Notes: a model not told the origin generated them from the letters alone. Positions 18,938-28,216 are shown, counted from the first letter of the stretch. The stretch: 64,000 nt of DNA from AC-32 sp963766375 (GCA_963766375.1 CAVXZG010000004.1:1-64000); one strand, 5' to 3'. Program-made: numbers and translations.

Positions 18938-19853
18938 TTAGGAGGAGAGCACGCAGTAGGCGTAGACCGTGAGGCTGACGCTCTGCTGAGCGTTGCCCTG
19001 GGTCTTCGCCTTCGCCACCCAGCCAGCGAAGGCCGGCGTCGCGTGGCTCTCAACTACGCTCGGCGACGTCGCGCCGGCCTCGAGGAAGCCGCCCGAGATG
19101 GCGATGTGGCCGGCGGGGCAGGCCGCCGTCGCCGTCACGACCGCGTTGGCGTCTACCACGGTCGAGGTGTCGGTGGCCGTGACCACCGATCCGCCGTTCA
19201 GCCCGTCGGATCCGGCGGGGCCTTGCGCACCCGTCGCGCCCTTCGGGCCGGCGGGGCCGATCGGCGACCGGTCGCGCCCCTCGCGCCGTCAGCGCCATCC
19301 TGACCGTCAGCGCCGGCCGTGCCGTTCTGCCCGTTGGTGCCGTTCAGTCCCGTCGATGCCGTTCGTGCCGGTTGATGCCGTTCGCGCCGTCGGTGCCGTT
19401 CAGCCCGTCGATGCCGTTCGTGCCGTCGATGCCGTTCAGCCCGTCGATGCCGTTCAGCCCGTCGGTGCCGTTCAGTCCGTCGGTGCCGTTCGGTCCGGCG
19501 GGGCCGATCAGACCCTGCAGGCCCATGAAGCCCTGCGGACCCTGAGCGCCGTTGGCACCCGGAGCTCCCTGCGGGCCGGCGGCACCGGCAGGTCCCCGCG
19601 GTCCCGGAGTACCCTGGGCGCCCCTCATCCCCTTGCCGAAGATGTCGGAGACCTTGTACCGCTTCCAGCCTGTCGCGCAGCGGTTGTGCTGTCTACGCGA
19701 GATGACCTTGATCAGTCCGTTGTGCAGGTTCACGCACACGTAGGAGTTCTGGAAACGCGGCTTCGCCGCGGTCGAACCCGCGAGTGCGCTGGAGCTGGCC
19801 AGTAGGACCAGAAGGCCCACTAGCGTCACCCACCATTTGCTCTTCACTTTCAT
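18938..19853 (-). CDS. Secreted collagen-like (Gly-X-Y) repeat protein, several frameshifts
   Basis: A signal peptide (WWVTLVGLLVLLASSSALAG) is followed by a short globular part (FQNSYVCVNLHNGLIKVISR, with Cys residues). A collagen-like tract comes next: first mixed triplets (GAQGTPGPRGPAGAAGPQGA), then near-perfect hexads of type GTDGLN/GIDGLN. A C-terminal domain (TATDTSTVVDANAVVTATA, ACPAGHIAISGGFLEAG, SLTVYAYCVLSS) is typical of actinobacterial collagen-like exoproteins. Four inserted bases (near 19370, 19350 and two near 19272) are needed to keep the triplets in phase, and the total length is 3n+1. Corrected length is about 303 residues. Start ATG 19853 with AAGGGGGA upstream. Likely a cell-surface or released filament-forming protein. 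Confidence 0.75.
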
Positions 19854-20110
19854 GCCCTCCCCCTTCGGAGTTAGCGCCATTTGTGATCGAGTCGGTGCAA
19901 ACCGAACCGAAGCGCCGCTTCCCCAAGCAGCTCGACGGTCCATCACCGCTACTCCTCACCGTGAGGCTGACCGCGCTGGGACGCCACCCCGAAGAAGGCT
20001 AGGTCGCATAGATCGATGGTCTAGGGCTCTCGAATGCCGCCAGACTGCGGCGAACGTCGGAACTTGCGTAACCGGGTGTGGGTTGCGGCGTCCGTGGGTA
20101 GCAGACGCCC
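19854..20110. other. Intergenic region, right part of the island
   Basis: 257 bp between divergent genes. I see no gene, tRNA or strong repeat; it must hold the promoter of the collagen-like gene, but no clear TANNNT box stands at a leaderless distance on either side. Confidence 0.4.
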
Positions 20111-20287
20111 GTGCGCAGGTTCCCGTCCCTCTTCGTGCTGGTCTATCTCGGCATCGGCGTCGCGGTCGCCGCCGAGCGCAACTACTTCCAGAACGTCCAC
20201 GGCTTCCGAGGCGTGATCGCGGCTGTGCTCGCGATCTTCCTCTGGCCGCTGCTCCTGCTCGATCTGATCGCGATCAAGCGGTCCTAG
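20111..20287 (+). CDS. Small two-helix membrane protein
   Basis: 58 residues from GTG 20111. Two hydrophobic segments (FPSLFVLVYLGIGVAVAA and GVIAAVLAIFLWPLLLLDLI) flank a polar loop with ERNYFQNVHGF, and the tail is basic (AIKRS). The compact, well-formed two-helix hairpin and codon bias support a real gene. Function unknown. It ends 15 bp before rplY. Confidence 0.55.
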   Translation: MRRFPSLFVLVYLGIGVAVAAERNYFQNVHGFRGVIAAVLAIFLWPLLLLDLIAIKRS

Positions 20288-20302
20288 CTACTTCCCCGCC
20301 GA

Positions 20303-21055
20303 ATGGCCGGAGAACGAGTGAAGCTGCAGGTGTCGGAGCGCGAAAGTCGCGGCTCCGCCGAATCGCGCCGTCTGCGCAAGCAAGGGCTGATCCCGGGCGT
20401 CCTCTACGGGCGCGGCAAGGAGCCGCACGCGATCTCCGTGCCGGAGCGCGAGTTGCGGCGCGTGCTCACGGGCGACGCGGGCCTGCACGCGATCCTCGAC
20501 GTGACCCTGGAAGGCCAGAAGACCACGCATCCGTCGATTCTCAAGGACTACCAGCAGCACCCCGTGCGGGGCGGGATCATCCACGTGGATCTCCAGGAGG
20601 TGCGGCTCGACCAGCCGATCCAGGCACAGGTGGTAGTGGAGCTCGTCGGTGAGCCCGTCGGCGTGACGGAGGGCGGCGTGCTCTCTCAGGTCAGCCGCGA
20701 GATCACCGTGGAGGCCCTGCCGATGGAGATTCCGGAGCACCTCGAGCTGGATGTGAGCGGCATGGCGATCGGCGACACGCTGCGCCTCGTCGATCTCGAC
20801 TCGCCGCCCGAGGGCGTCACCTACCTGGACGACCCGGAGGAAACGGTGCTCGCGACGGTGACGATGCCGACGCGCTTCGTCGAGCCGGAGCCCGAAGAGG
20901 TCGAGGGCGAGGAGCTCGAGGAGGGCGAGCTGCCCGAGGGCGAGCTTGCCGAGGGCGAAGAGGGCGCCGAAGGCGAGGCCCGTCCCGAGGGCGAAGGCGG
21001 GGGCGAGGGCGAAGCGCCCTCCGGCTCCGGCGAGCAAGAAACCGCCGAGGGTTAA
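20303..21055 (+). CDS. rplY: Ribosomal protein bL25, CTC/TL5 type
   Basis: Binds 5S rRNA in the large subunit. The N-terminal L25 domain shows ESRGSAESRRLRKQGLIPGVLYG (residues 13-35), and the second beta domain (TL5/CTC C-terminal) includes HPVRGGIIHVDLQEV and ALPMEIPEHLELDVSGM. After residue ~197 there is a ~50-residue tail made almost only of Glu and Gly with Pro/Ala (repeats of type EGELPEGELAEGEEG), longer and more acidic than usual. In B. subtilis ctc follows prs directly; here an island intervenes. Confidence 0.94.
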   Translation: MAGERVKLQVSERESRGSAESRRLRKQGLIPGVLYGRGKEPHAISVPERELRRVLTGDAGLHAILDVTLEGQKTTHPSILKDYQQHPVRGGIIHVDLQEVRLDQPIQAQVVVELVGEPVGVTEGGVLSQVSREITVEALPMEIPEHLELDVSGMAIGDTLRLVDLDSPPEGVTYLDDPEETVLATVTMPTRFVEPEPEEVEGEELEEGELPEGELAEGEEGAEGEARPEGEGGGEGEAPSGSGEQETAEG

Positions 21056-21060
21056 ATCCC

Positions 21061-21654
21061 ATGCGCTTCTTCCGTCGGGGCGAGGGAGCCTCGACGCTCG
21101 ACCTGCTGGTCGCGGGGCTCGGCAATCCCGGCCGCGAGTACGAGCGCACCCGCCACAACCTCGGCTGGCTCGTGCTCGACGAGCTCGCGCGGCGGCACGG
21201 CGGGTCGTGGCGCTCGAAGTTCTCGGGCTCGTTCGCGGAGGTGCGGCTCGGTGACCTGCGGCTCGGGCTGCTGAAGCCGGAGACGTACATGAACGAGTCG
21301 GGGCGTGCGGTGGGAGAGGCGGCGCGCTTCTACAAGGTCGAGCCGGAAGGGCTGCTCGTCGTGCACGACGACGTCGATCTCGAGCCGGGCCGGCTGCAGG
21401 CGCGGGCGGGCGGCGGCCTCGCCGGGCACAACGGCCTGCGCTCGCTGGCCCAGCATCTCGGCTCGCAGGAGTTCGAGCGGCTGAGGATCGGAGTGGGGCG
21501 GCCCGGTCGCGGCGACCCGCGCTCGGTCTCCGACTGGGTGCTCTCGGGCTTCGCGCCGGAGGACGACGTGGAGTCGCTGATCGCGAAGGCGGCGGACGCG
21601 GTCGAGACGATCGCCGCGGAAGGCCTCGAGCCGGCGCAGGCGCACTTCAACTAG
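21061..21654 (+). CDS. pth: Peptidyl-tRNA hydrolase
   Basis: It frees tRNA from drop-off peptidyl-tRNA. 197 residues with DLLVAGLGNPGREYERTRHN (residues 14-33, catalytic His in TRHNLGW), KPETYMNESGRAV, VVHDDVDLEPGRLQ (catalytic Asp) and GLAGHNGLRSLAQHLG. ATG start 5 bp after the rplY stop. Confidence 0.95.
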   Translation: MRFFRRGEGASTLDLLVAGLGNPGREYERTRHNLGWLVLDELARRHGGSWRSKFSGSFAEVRLGDLRLGLLKPETYMNESGRAVGEAARFYKVEPEGLLVVHDDVDLEPGRLQARAGGGLAGHNGLRSLAQHLGSQEFERLRIGVGRPGRGDPRSVSDWVLSGFAPEDDVESLIAKAADAVETIAAEGLEPAQAHFN

Positions 21655-21666
21655 CCAAGCCGGAGC

Positions 21667-21697
21667 TACCATTGCAGGAGCGGAACCCGCCGGTTCC
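21667..21697 (+). promoter_or_regulatory. -10 box TACCAT and short hairpin before mfd
   Basis: TACCAT at 21667-21672 would start a transcript near 21680. GGAACC-CGCC-GGTTCC at 21682-21697 could fold in the leader before ATG 21708. Confidence 0.35.
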
Positions 21698-21707
21698 GTC
21701 TTTCGTC

Positions 21708-24700
21708 ATGGACCACACGACCACCACCAGGCCGGTGCTGCACCCGCTCGTCGAGCAGTTGCTTGCGGAGGAGCGCCTCGCCGCCTACGTCGAGGCGCTG
21801 CCGGCCCCTGCGCGCGTCTCCGAGCCCGCGTTGCCGCTCCTGCTCGCGGCGCTCTACGAGCAGCGTGAGGGCCCGCTCGTCTGCCTGCTTCCGGAGGACG
21901 CCGATGCCCGGGACGCGGCCGAGGGCGCCCGCTGGTTCCTCGGCGACGAGCGGGTCGCGCTGCTGCCGAGCCGAGGCGTCCACTGGGGCTCAGGGCTCGA
22001 GCCGCCGCCGCACCTCGTGGGCGAGCGCGCCCGGGCGCTCGACGTGCTCGCCGCGGGCGGGCTCGTCTGCGCCTCGGCGGCCGCGGTCGCCGAGGCGATG
22101 CCGCCGCGCGCGGCCCGCCCCGAGCCGCTCGCGCTCGGGCCCACCGACGCTCCCGGGCTCGACGCGGTCGCCGAGCACCTGGCGCTGGCCGGCTACGAGC
22201 GGGTCGACCGCGTTCAGGAGCGCGGCCATTTCGCCGTGCGCGGCGGCCTCGTCGACGTCTTCCCGACCACCGGCCGCGACCCGATCAGGATCGAGTTCTT
22301 CGGCGACGAGATCGAGGCGATCCGCGCCTTCTCGCCGTTCACGCAACGCGCGCTCCACGACGTGGAGGGCGCCGTCGTCTACCCGGCCGCGGAGCGCCGC
22401 CTCGACCTGCAGGAGCCGCGGCTCACAGAGGAGGGGGACACTGCGATCCCGGGCGACCTCGTCCCGCCGCTCGACCGCGCACCCGACCTCGTCTGGGAGC
22501 CCGAGCAGGTGCGCGAGGTCTGGGCCGAGGAGTTCCAGACGAAGCTGTCGCTGAAGGGCGCCGCCGAGCTCGACCCATTCCCGCGCGGGCAGGAGTTCGC
22601 CTTCGAGGCGCAACGGCCCGCCATCGCGGCGCGCGGTCTCGCGGAGGCGGAGACCGAGCTGGCCGGGTTCATCAACGCGGGAAACCGGGTCATCGTCGCG
22701 TTCCCGCACCGGGGGGAGGCGCTGCGCACGGCCAACCTGCTCCGCCGCGTCGAGCCGCGCCTGCTCGAGCCCGGCGAGCCGCTCCCGGATGAGCCGGAGC
22801 TGCTGTTCGCCGTCTCACCCGCGCGGCGCGGCTTCGTCTGGCGCGACCTCGGGCTCGTCCTGCTCCCGGACACGCAGGTCTTCCGGAAGCGACCACCTCG
22901 GACCGACCACCGCCTGGGCCGCGCGCTCCAGTCGTTCGCCGACCTGCGCACGGGTGACTTCGTCGTTCACGAGGACCACGGGATCGGCAAGCTGCTCGGC
23001 TTCGAGACGAAGACCGTGGCAGAGGTGACGCGTGACTACCTCTTCCTCGGCTTCCGTGGCGACGACCGGCTCTACGTCCCGCACGAGCAGATTGGCAAGG
23101 TCTCGAAGTACATCGGCGCCGACGCGACGGCTCCGGCGCTCTCCAAGCTCGGTGGCAAGGCATGGCAGAACCTCAAGAGCCGCGCCCGCACCGCTCTGCG
23201 CGAGCTCGCCGGAGACCTGCTCGCCCTCTACGCGCGCCGTCAGCAGGCGCCCGGGATGGCCTACGACCTATCGTCGGACTGGTTCGAGCGGCTCGAGGCG
23301 GAGTTCCCGTACCGCGAGACCGAGGACCAGCGCACGGCGATCGAGGCGGTCAAGGAAGACCTCGAGGCGCCGCGACCCATGGACCGGCTCGTCTGCGGCG
23401 ACGTCGGCTTCGGCAAGACCGAGGTGGCGGTGCGCGCAGCCTTCGCCGCGGCCGTCAACGGCAAGCAGACGCTGATGCTCGTGCCGACGACGGTGCTGGC
23501 CGAGCAGCACTGGAACACCTTCCGCGAGCGCTACCGCGACTTCCCGGTGAACGTCGAGATGATCTCGCGCTTCCGCCGGCCCGCCGAGCAGAAGCGGGTG
23601 CTGGCCGATTTCGCGGCGGGCAAGGTGGACGTGCTGATCGGTACCCACCGTGTCCTCAGCCGAGACGTGATCCCGAAGGACCTGGGTCTCGTCGTCGTCG
23701 ACGAGGAGCAGCGCTTCGGCGTGGCGCAGAAGGAGCTGCTGCGGGCGCTGCGGCTCGAGGTGGACGTGCTCTCGCTGACCGCGACACCGATCCCGCGCAC
23801 GCTGCACATGTCGCTCTCCGGCCTGCGCGACATCTCGGTGATCGAGACCCCGCCGGAGGGCCGCCGCCCGATCCGTACCTACGTGGGCGAGTTCGACGAG
23901 GAGCTCGTCAAGTCCGCGCTGGAGCGCGAGAAGGAGCGCGGAGGCCAGTCGTTCTTCCTGCACAACCGCGTCGAGTCGATCGACGAGGCGGCCGCGAAGA
24001 TCCAGCAGCTCGTCCCGGGCCTGCGAGTGCTCGTCGCCCACGGGCAGATGAAGGAGCGCGAGCTGGAGGAACGGATGCACGCCTTCCTGCGGGGCGACGC
24101 CGACGTGCTCGTCTCGACGACGATCATCGAGTCGGGGCTGGACATCCCCGAGGCGAACACGCTGATCGTGGAGCGCGCCGACGCGCTCGGGCTCGCCCAG
24201 CTCTACCAGATCCGCGGCCGCGTGGGTCGCTCCGACGTGCTCGCGCACGCGTACCTCTTCTACCCGGACTCACGCGAGCTGACGCCGGAGGCGCGGGCGC
24301 GACTGGCGACGCTCGCCGACCACACCGAGCTGGGAGCGGGCTTCGCAATCGCCATGCGCGATCTCGAGATCCGGGGCGCCGGCGACCTGCTCGGCGCGGA
24401 GCAATCCGGTCACGTGGCCGCGCTCGGCTTCGAGCTCTACGTCGAGCTGCTCGGCGAGGCGGTCGCGGAGCTGTCGGGAGAGCGGCGCGCGGTCGCCCGG
24501 CCGGTGCGCGTGGATGCGACGGTCGACGCCTACGTGCCGGCGACCTACATCGAGGCCGAAGCGCTCAAGATCGACCTCCACCGGCGCCTGGCGCTGACCG
24601 AGTCGGAGGACGAGCTGCGCGAGCTGCGCGCGGCCACCGAGGATCGTTACGGCCCTGTGCCCCAGCCCGTCGAGAACCTCTTCGCGATCCAGGAGGCGAA

Positions 24701-24923
24701 GCTCAAACTGGCGCGGGTGGGTGCGGACTACCTGGTCTTTCGCGGCGGCAAGACGACCGTCGGACCGCTGCTACTCGGCTCAGACGAGCTGCGGGCCCTC
24801 CGGAGCGAGGTCGACACCGCCGTCTACACGACCACCCGCCGGGAGGTTTCACTGCGTGGCGAGGACTTCTCCGCAGCGACTCGGCTGGTCGATGCTATAC
24901 TCGAAGCGCGCCAAGCAGCCTGA
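21708..24923 (+). CDS. mfd: Transcription-repair coupling factor
   Basis: It removes stalled RNA polymerase and recruits UvrA to damaged template strands. About 1071 residues. UvrB-like N-terminal module (HFAVRGGLVDVFPTTGRDPIRIEFFGDEIEAI), RNA-polymerase-interacting domain (GDFVVHEDHGIGKLLG and RLYVPHEQIGKVSKYIG), helicase motifs GDVGFGKTEVAVRA (Walker A), VVDEEQRFGVAQKE, SLTATPIPRTLHMSLSG, and STTIIESGLDIPEANTLIV with QLYQIRGRVGRS. The C-terminal TRCF domain is present. The frame extends to TTG 21672, but that codon overlaps the -10 box, so ATG 21708 is preferred. pth-mfd order is conserved. Confidence 0.95.
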   Translation: MDHTTTTRPVLHPLVEQLLAEERLAAYVEALPAPARVSEPALPLLLAALYEQREGPLVCLLPEDADARDAAEGARWFLGDERVALLPSRGVHWGSGLEPPPHLVGERARALDVLAAGGLVCASAAAVAEAMPPRAARPEPLALGPTDAPGLDAVAEHLALAGYERVDRVQERGHFAVRGGLVDVFPTTGRDPIRIEFFGDEIEAIRAFSPFTQRALHDVEGAVVYPAAERRLDLQEPRLTEEGDTAIPGDLVPPLDRAPDLVWEPEQVREVWAEEFQTKLSLKGAAELDPFPRGQEFAFEAQRPAIAARGLAEAETELAGFINAGNRVIVAFPHRGEALRTANLLRRVEPRLLEPGEPLPDEPELLFAVSPARRGFVWRDLGLVLLPDTQVFRKRPPRTDHRLGRALQSFADLRTGDFVVHEDHGIGKLLGFETKTVAEVTRDYLFLGFRGDDRLYVPHEQIGKVSKYIGADATAPALSKLGGKAWQNLKSRARTALRELAGDLLALYARRQQAPGMAYDLSSDWFERLEAEFPYRETEDQRTAIEAVKEDLEAPRPMDRLVCGDVGFGKTEVAVRAAFAAAVNGKQTLMLVPTTVLAEQHWNTFRERYRDFPVNVEMISRFRRPAEQKRVLADFAAGKVDVLIGTHRVLSRDVIPKDLGLVVVDEEQRFGVAQKELLRALRLEVDVLSLTATPIPRTLHMSLSGLRDISVIETPPEGRRPIRTYVGEFDEELVKSALEREKERGGQSFFLHNRVESIDEAAAKIQQLVPGLRVLVAHGQMKERELEERMHAFLRGDADVLVSTTIIESGLDIPEANTLIVERADALGLAQLYQIRGRVGRSDVLAHAYLFYPDSRELTPEARARLATLADHTELGAGFAIAMRDLEIRGAGDLLGAEQSGHVAALGFELYVELLGEAVAELSGERRAVARPVRVDATVDAYVPATYIEAEALKIDLHRRLALTESEDELRELRAATEDRYGPVPQPVENLFAIQEAKLKLARVGADYLVFRGGKTTVGPLLLGSDELRALRSEVDTAVYTTTRREVSLRGEDFSAATRLVDAILEARQAA

Positions 24924-24952
24924 GGAAAATTGCTGCACTTGGCGCATTTTCC

Positions 24953-26047
24953 ATGAGACGACTCCCTCTGATTCTTTGTTTCGCGGCGCTCGTTCTGCTG
25001 GTCGCAGCCTGCGGTAGCGGAGGCGGCGCGAAGGACGTTCCGAACGACGCGGTCGCCGTCGTCGGCGACAAGTCGATCTCGAAGGCCGACTGGGACGCGC
25101 TGCTCACGCAGACGCGCCGGAACTTCGAGGCCACGAAGCGCCAGTTCCCTGCGCCGGGCACCGTCGCACTCGCCACCCTGAAGACCAACGCAACGCAGTT
25201 CTTGATCCAGAGCAGCGAGTATCAGCAGGAGGCCGAAAAGCTCGGCGCCAAGGTCAGCGAAAAGGACGTCGACGATCGGCTCGCGCAGATCAAGAATCAG
25301 TACTACGGCAATCCGCCCGGGCAGCCCAAGGCGAGCGCCACGGAGATGGAGAAGCGCTACCAGGCGGCCCTCAAGCAGCAGGGCTTCACCGACGAGGAGG
25401 TCCGCGCCGGGATCAAGCTCCAGCTCGTCCGCGAGAAGGTCTTCAAAGAGGTGACCAAGGACGTGAAGGTCTCCGACGACGACATCAAGGCTTACTACGA
25501 CAAGCACAAGTCGCAGTACGAGACGCCCGCGCAGCCGGAAAGCCGCGACGTGGCCCACATCCTCGTCAAGAAGAAGGCGCTCGCCGACAGCATCTACGCG
25601 CAGCTGCAGGCGAACCCCGGCAAGTTCGCGCAGCTCGCCAAGAAGTACTCGGCCGACACCTCTTCCAAGGTCGCCGGCGGCAGACTTCCCGGTGGCGCGA
25701 TCAAGGGCCGCACTGTGCCGCCGTTCGACAAGGTCGCCTTCTCGATCAAGACGAACGCGATCTCCAAGCCGGTGCACTCGCAGTTCGGTTGGCACATCAT
25801 CGAGGCCCTCGGCCCGATCAAGAAGGGGACCCCCGCCAAGCCGACGCCGCTGGCTCAGGTGAAGGAGAACATCAAGCAGGTTCTGCTCTCGACGGACAAG
25901 AACGACGAGATGAACAAGTGGCTCGCGAGCATGAAGAAGACGTACTGCAAGCGGATCGGCTACGCAGCCGGCTACAAGCCGACCGCGGCCCAGGATCCCT
26001 GCAAGCAGAAGACCAGCACGACCGGCGCGACGTCGACCACCGGATAG
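24953..26047 (+). CDS. PrsA/SurA-like peptidyl-prolyl isomerase lipoprotein
   Basis: Extracytoplasmic folding factor. The lipoprotein signal (LPLILCFAALVLLVAACGS) has the lipobox VAAC at residue ~20. A SurA-N-like helical region spans about residues 45-190, with a parvulin domain at about 195-300 (SRDVAHILVKKKALADSIY, YSADTSSKVAGGRLPGG, HSQFGWHIIEALG). The tail has two Cys and a Thr/Ser-rich end (KTSTTGATSTTG). 364 residues. It follows mfd by 29 bp. Confidence 0.9.
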   Translation: MRRLPLILCFAALVLLVAACGSGGGAKDVPNDAVAVVGDKSISKADWDALLTQTRRNFEATKRQFPAPGTVALATLKTNATQFLIQSSEYQQEAEKLGAKVSEKDVDDRLAQIKNQYYGNPPGQPKASATEMEKRYQAALKQQGFTDEEVRAGIKLQLVREKVFKEVTKDVKVSDDDIKAYYDKHKSQYETPAQPESRDVAHILVKKKALADSIYAQLQANPGKFAQLAKKYSADTSSKVAGGRLPGGAIKGRTVPPFDKVAFSIKTNAISKPVHSQFGWHIIEALGPIKKGTPAKPTPLAQVKENIKQVLLSTDKNDEMNKWLASMKKTYCKRIGYAAGYKPTAAQDPCKQKTSTTGATSTTG

Positions 26048-26051
26048 CTCC

Positions 26052-26840
26052 GTGGCCCTCGCCGAGACGCTGCTGGAGCTTCAGCAGCTGACCGAGCGTC
26101 TACGTCGCGACTGTCCCTGGGACCGGGAACAGACGGCGCGGACGATCGTCCCGCACACGGTCGAGGAGGCCTACGAGGTGGCGGACGCGGCGCTCTCGGG
26201 CGACCGGGCAAAGCTGAGCGACGAGCTCGGCGACCTGCTCTTCCAGGTCTACTTCCTCGCGCTCCTGCTCGAAGAGGAGGGTGCGGGCGATCTCGAGCAG
26301 GTGGCCCGGCAGGTGCACGAGAAGCTCGTCCGCCGGCACCCGCACGTCTTCGGCGAGGCCGACGCGCCGACGGCCGGTCGCGTCCGCGAGAACTGGGAGC
26401 GGATCAAGTCAGGCGAGGAGGGGCGGGAGGGCATCTTCCACGACGTGCCCGAGTCGCTCCCGGCGCTGCTTCAGGCCCGCAAGGTGCAGCGGCGCGCGCG
26501 CGACGTGGGTTTCGAGTACCCGGATCTCGCCGGCGCGCTGGCCGACCTCGAATCGGAGCTCGCCGAGCTGAAGGCCGAGCTGACGGGCGAGCCGGCGCCG
26601 GAGACCGAGGCCGACCCGCGCCACTTCGAGGAGCTCGGCGACCTCCTCTTCGCGGTCGTCAACGTGGGCCGGCGGCTGAACGTCGATCCCGAGCTCGCGC
26701 TGCGATCCGCGACCGGCCGCTTCAGGACCCGCGTCGAGCGGGCGGAGCAGCTCGCAGCCGAGGAGGGCAGCGCCTGGGCCGAGCTCCCGCTCGAGGAGCA
26801 GGACCGCTATTACGACCGCGCAAAGGAGGTCTTGCGGTGA
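26052..26840 (+). CDS. mazG: Nucleoside triphosphate pyrophosphohydrolase
   Basis: It hydrolyses NTPs to NMP and PPi (house-cleaning). Two MazG domains: the first has RDCPWDREQTARTIVPHTVEE, EEAYEVADA and DELGDLLFQVYF (EExxE and ExxD metal ligands); the second has FEELGDLLFAVVNVGRRLNVD. 262 residues, the usual tandem form. GTG start 4 bp after the previous stop; overlaps eno by 4 bp. mazG follows mfd closely in Bacillus too (yabN). Confidence 0.94.
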   Translation: MALAETLLELQQLTERLRRDCPWDREQTARTIVPHTVEEAYEVADAALSGDRAKLSDELGDLLFQVYFLALLLEEEGAGDLEQVARQVHEKLVRRHPHVFGEADAPTAGRVRENWERIKSGEEGREGIFHDVPESLPALLQARKVQRRARDVGFEYPDLAGALADLESELAELKAELTGEPAPETEADPRHFEELGDLLFAVVNVGRRLNVDPELALRSATGRFRTRVERAEQLAAEEGSAWAELPLEEQDRYYDRAKEVLR

Positions 26841-28108
26841 CGTCGATCTCGGCGGTTCGCGCGCGGCAGATCCTCGACTCGCGCGGCAACCCGACCGTCG
26901 AGGCCGACGTCGTGCTCGAGTCGGGCGCGGTCGGCCGGGCGGGGGTCCCTTCGGGGGCCTCGACCGGCGTCCACGAGGCGCTCGAGCTCCGCGACGGCGG
27001 CGAGGCCTGGGGCGGCAAGGGTGTCTCGCAGGCGGTCGAGAACGTGCGTGGCGAGATCGCCGCGGCGGTGCAGGGGCTCGACGCCGACGACCAGCGGGGG
27101 CTCGACGAGCGGCTGATCGCGCTTGACGGTACCCCCAGCAAGGGCCGTCTGGGCGCGAACGCGATCCTCGGCGTCTCGCTGGCGGCGGCAAAGGCAGCCG
27201 CGGCCGACGCGGGGGTCTCGCTCTTCCGGCACCTCGGCGGCGAGGCGGCGCGCACGTTGCCGGTGCCCATGCTGAACGTGATCAACGGCGGGGCCCACGC
27301 CGACAACTCGATCGACCTGCAGGAGTTCATGCTGGTGCCCACCGGCGCGGAGAGCTTCGCGGAGGGGCTCAGGATCGGCGTCGAGGTGTTCCATTCGCTC
27401 AAGGCGCTGCTGCACGAGCGCGGGCTATCGACTGCGGTCGGCGACGAAGGCGGCTTCGCGCCCGACCTCGGCTCGAGCGAGGAGGCGATCGAGGCGGTGC
27501 TCGAGGCCGCCGAGCGCGCAGGCCATCGAGAACGCGTGGCAATCGCCCTCGATCCCGCGGCGACGGAGCTCTACCGCGACGGGCGCTACGTCTTCGAAGG
27601 TCGCGACGAGGACGGCGAGGGCATGGTGCGCTTCTACGAGGACCTGGCCGGGCGGCACCCGATCGTCTCGATCGAGGACGGCCTCGCCGAGGACGACTGG
27701 GCCACGTGGCGCGCCCTCACCGAGGGCCTGGGCGACCGGCTCCAGCTCGTCGGCGACGACCTCTTCGTCACGAACGTCGAGCGCCTGCAGCGCGGCATCG
27801 ACGAAGGAGTCGCCAACGCGATCCTGCTCAAGGTGAACCAGATCGGAACGCTGACCGAGACCCTCGACGCGATCGAGCTCGCCCGAGCCAACGGCTACGC
27901 GGCGGTGATCTCCCACCGCTCCGGCGAGACCGAGGACGCGACGATCGCCGACCTCGCGGTCGCGACCAACAGCGGCCAGATCAAGACGGGAGCCCCGTCG
28001 CGCGGCGAGCGCACCGCGAAGTACAACCAGCTCCTCCGCATCGAGGAAGAGCTCGGCGACCGGGCGCACTATCCCGGCTGGGACGCCTTTCCCAGGTTCC
28101 TTAGATAG
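26837..28108 (+). CDS. eno: Enolase
   Basis: Converts 2-phosphoglycerate to phosphoenolpyruvate. 423 residues with ARQILDSRGNPTVEADV, GVPSGASTGVHEALELRD, MLNVINGGAHADNSIDLQEF, GDEGGFAPDLGS, SIEDGLAEDDW and the signature ILLKVNQIGTLTETLDAI with SHRSGETED. Overlaps mazG by 4 bp (GTGA). Confidence 0.97.
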   Translation: MTSISAVRARQILDSRGNPTVEADVVLESGAVGRAGVPSGASTGVHEALELRDGGEAWGGKGVSQAVENVRGEIAAAVQGLDADDQRGLDERLIALDGTPSKGRLGANAILGVSLAAAKAAAADAGVSLFRHLGGEAARTLPVPMLNVINGGAHADNSIDLQEFMLVPTGAESFAEGLRIGVEVFHSLKALLHERGLSTAVGDEGGFAPDLGSSEEAIEAVLEAAERAGHRERVAIALDPAATELYRDGRYVFEGRDEDGEGMVRFYEDLAGRHPIVSIEDGLAEDDWATWRALTEGLGDRLQLVGDDLFVTNVERLQRGIDEGVANAILLKVNQIGTLTETLDAIELARANGYAAVISHRSGETEDATIADLAVATNSGQIKTGAPSRGERTAKYNQLLRIEEELGDRAHYPGWDAFPRFLR

Positions 28109-28199
28109 CCGGACCACCGGCGGTTCATTGGCGGCTCAGCGTGTGGCCAGTGATTTCGCTGAGTCCTCCTACTAGGGCTACTTCCATTTTGTCGCCGGA

Positions 28200-28216
28200 G
28201 CCGGGCTTTGCCCGGC
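28200..28216. repeat. Hairpin in the eno-pyk gap
   Basis: GCCGGGC-TTT-GCCCGGC, a 7-bp perfect stem. The inner CGGGC-loop-GCCCG resembles hairpin 2 of the dispersed element, but hairpin 1 and the tail are missing. The rest of the 241-bp gap (28109-28349) shows only a weak GCCGG-ACCA-CCGGC stem right after eno and no gene. Confidence 0.4.

Noticed and set aside
19320..19500. Regular repeats resembling a CRISPR array or tandem non-coding repeat
   Set aside because: They translate as Gly-X-Y collagen triplets in one frame with 18-nt periodicity and no unique spacers.
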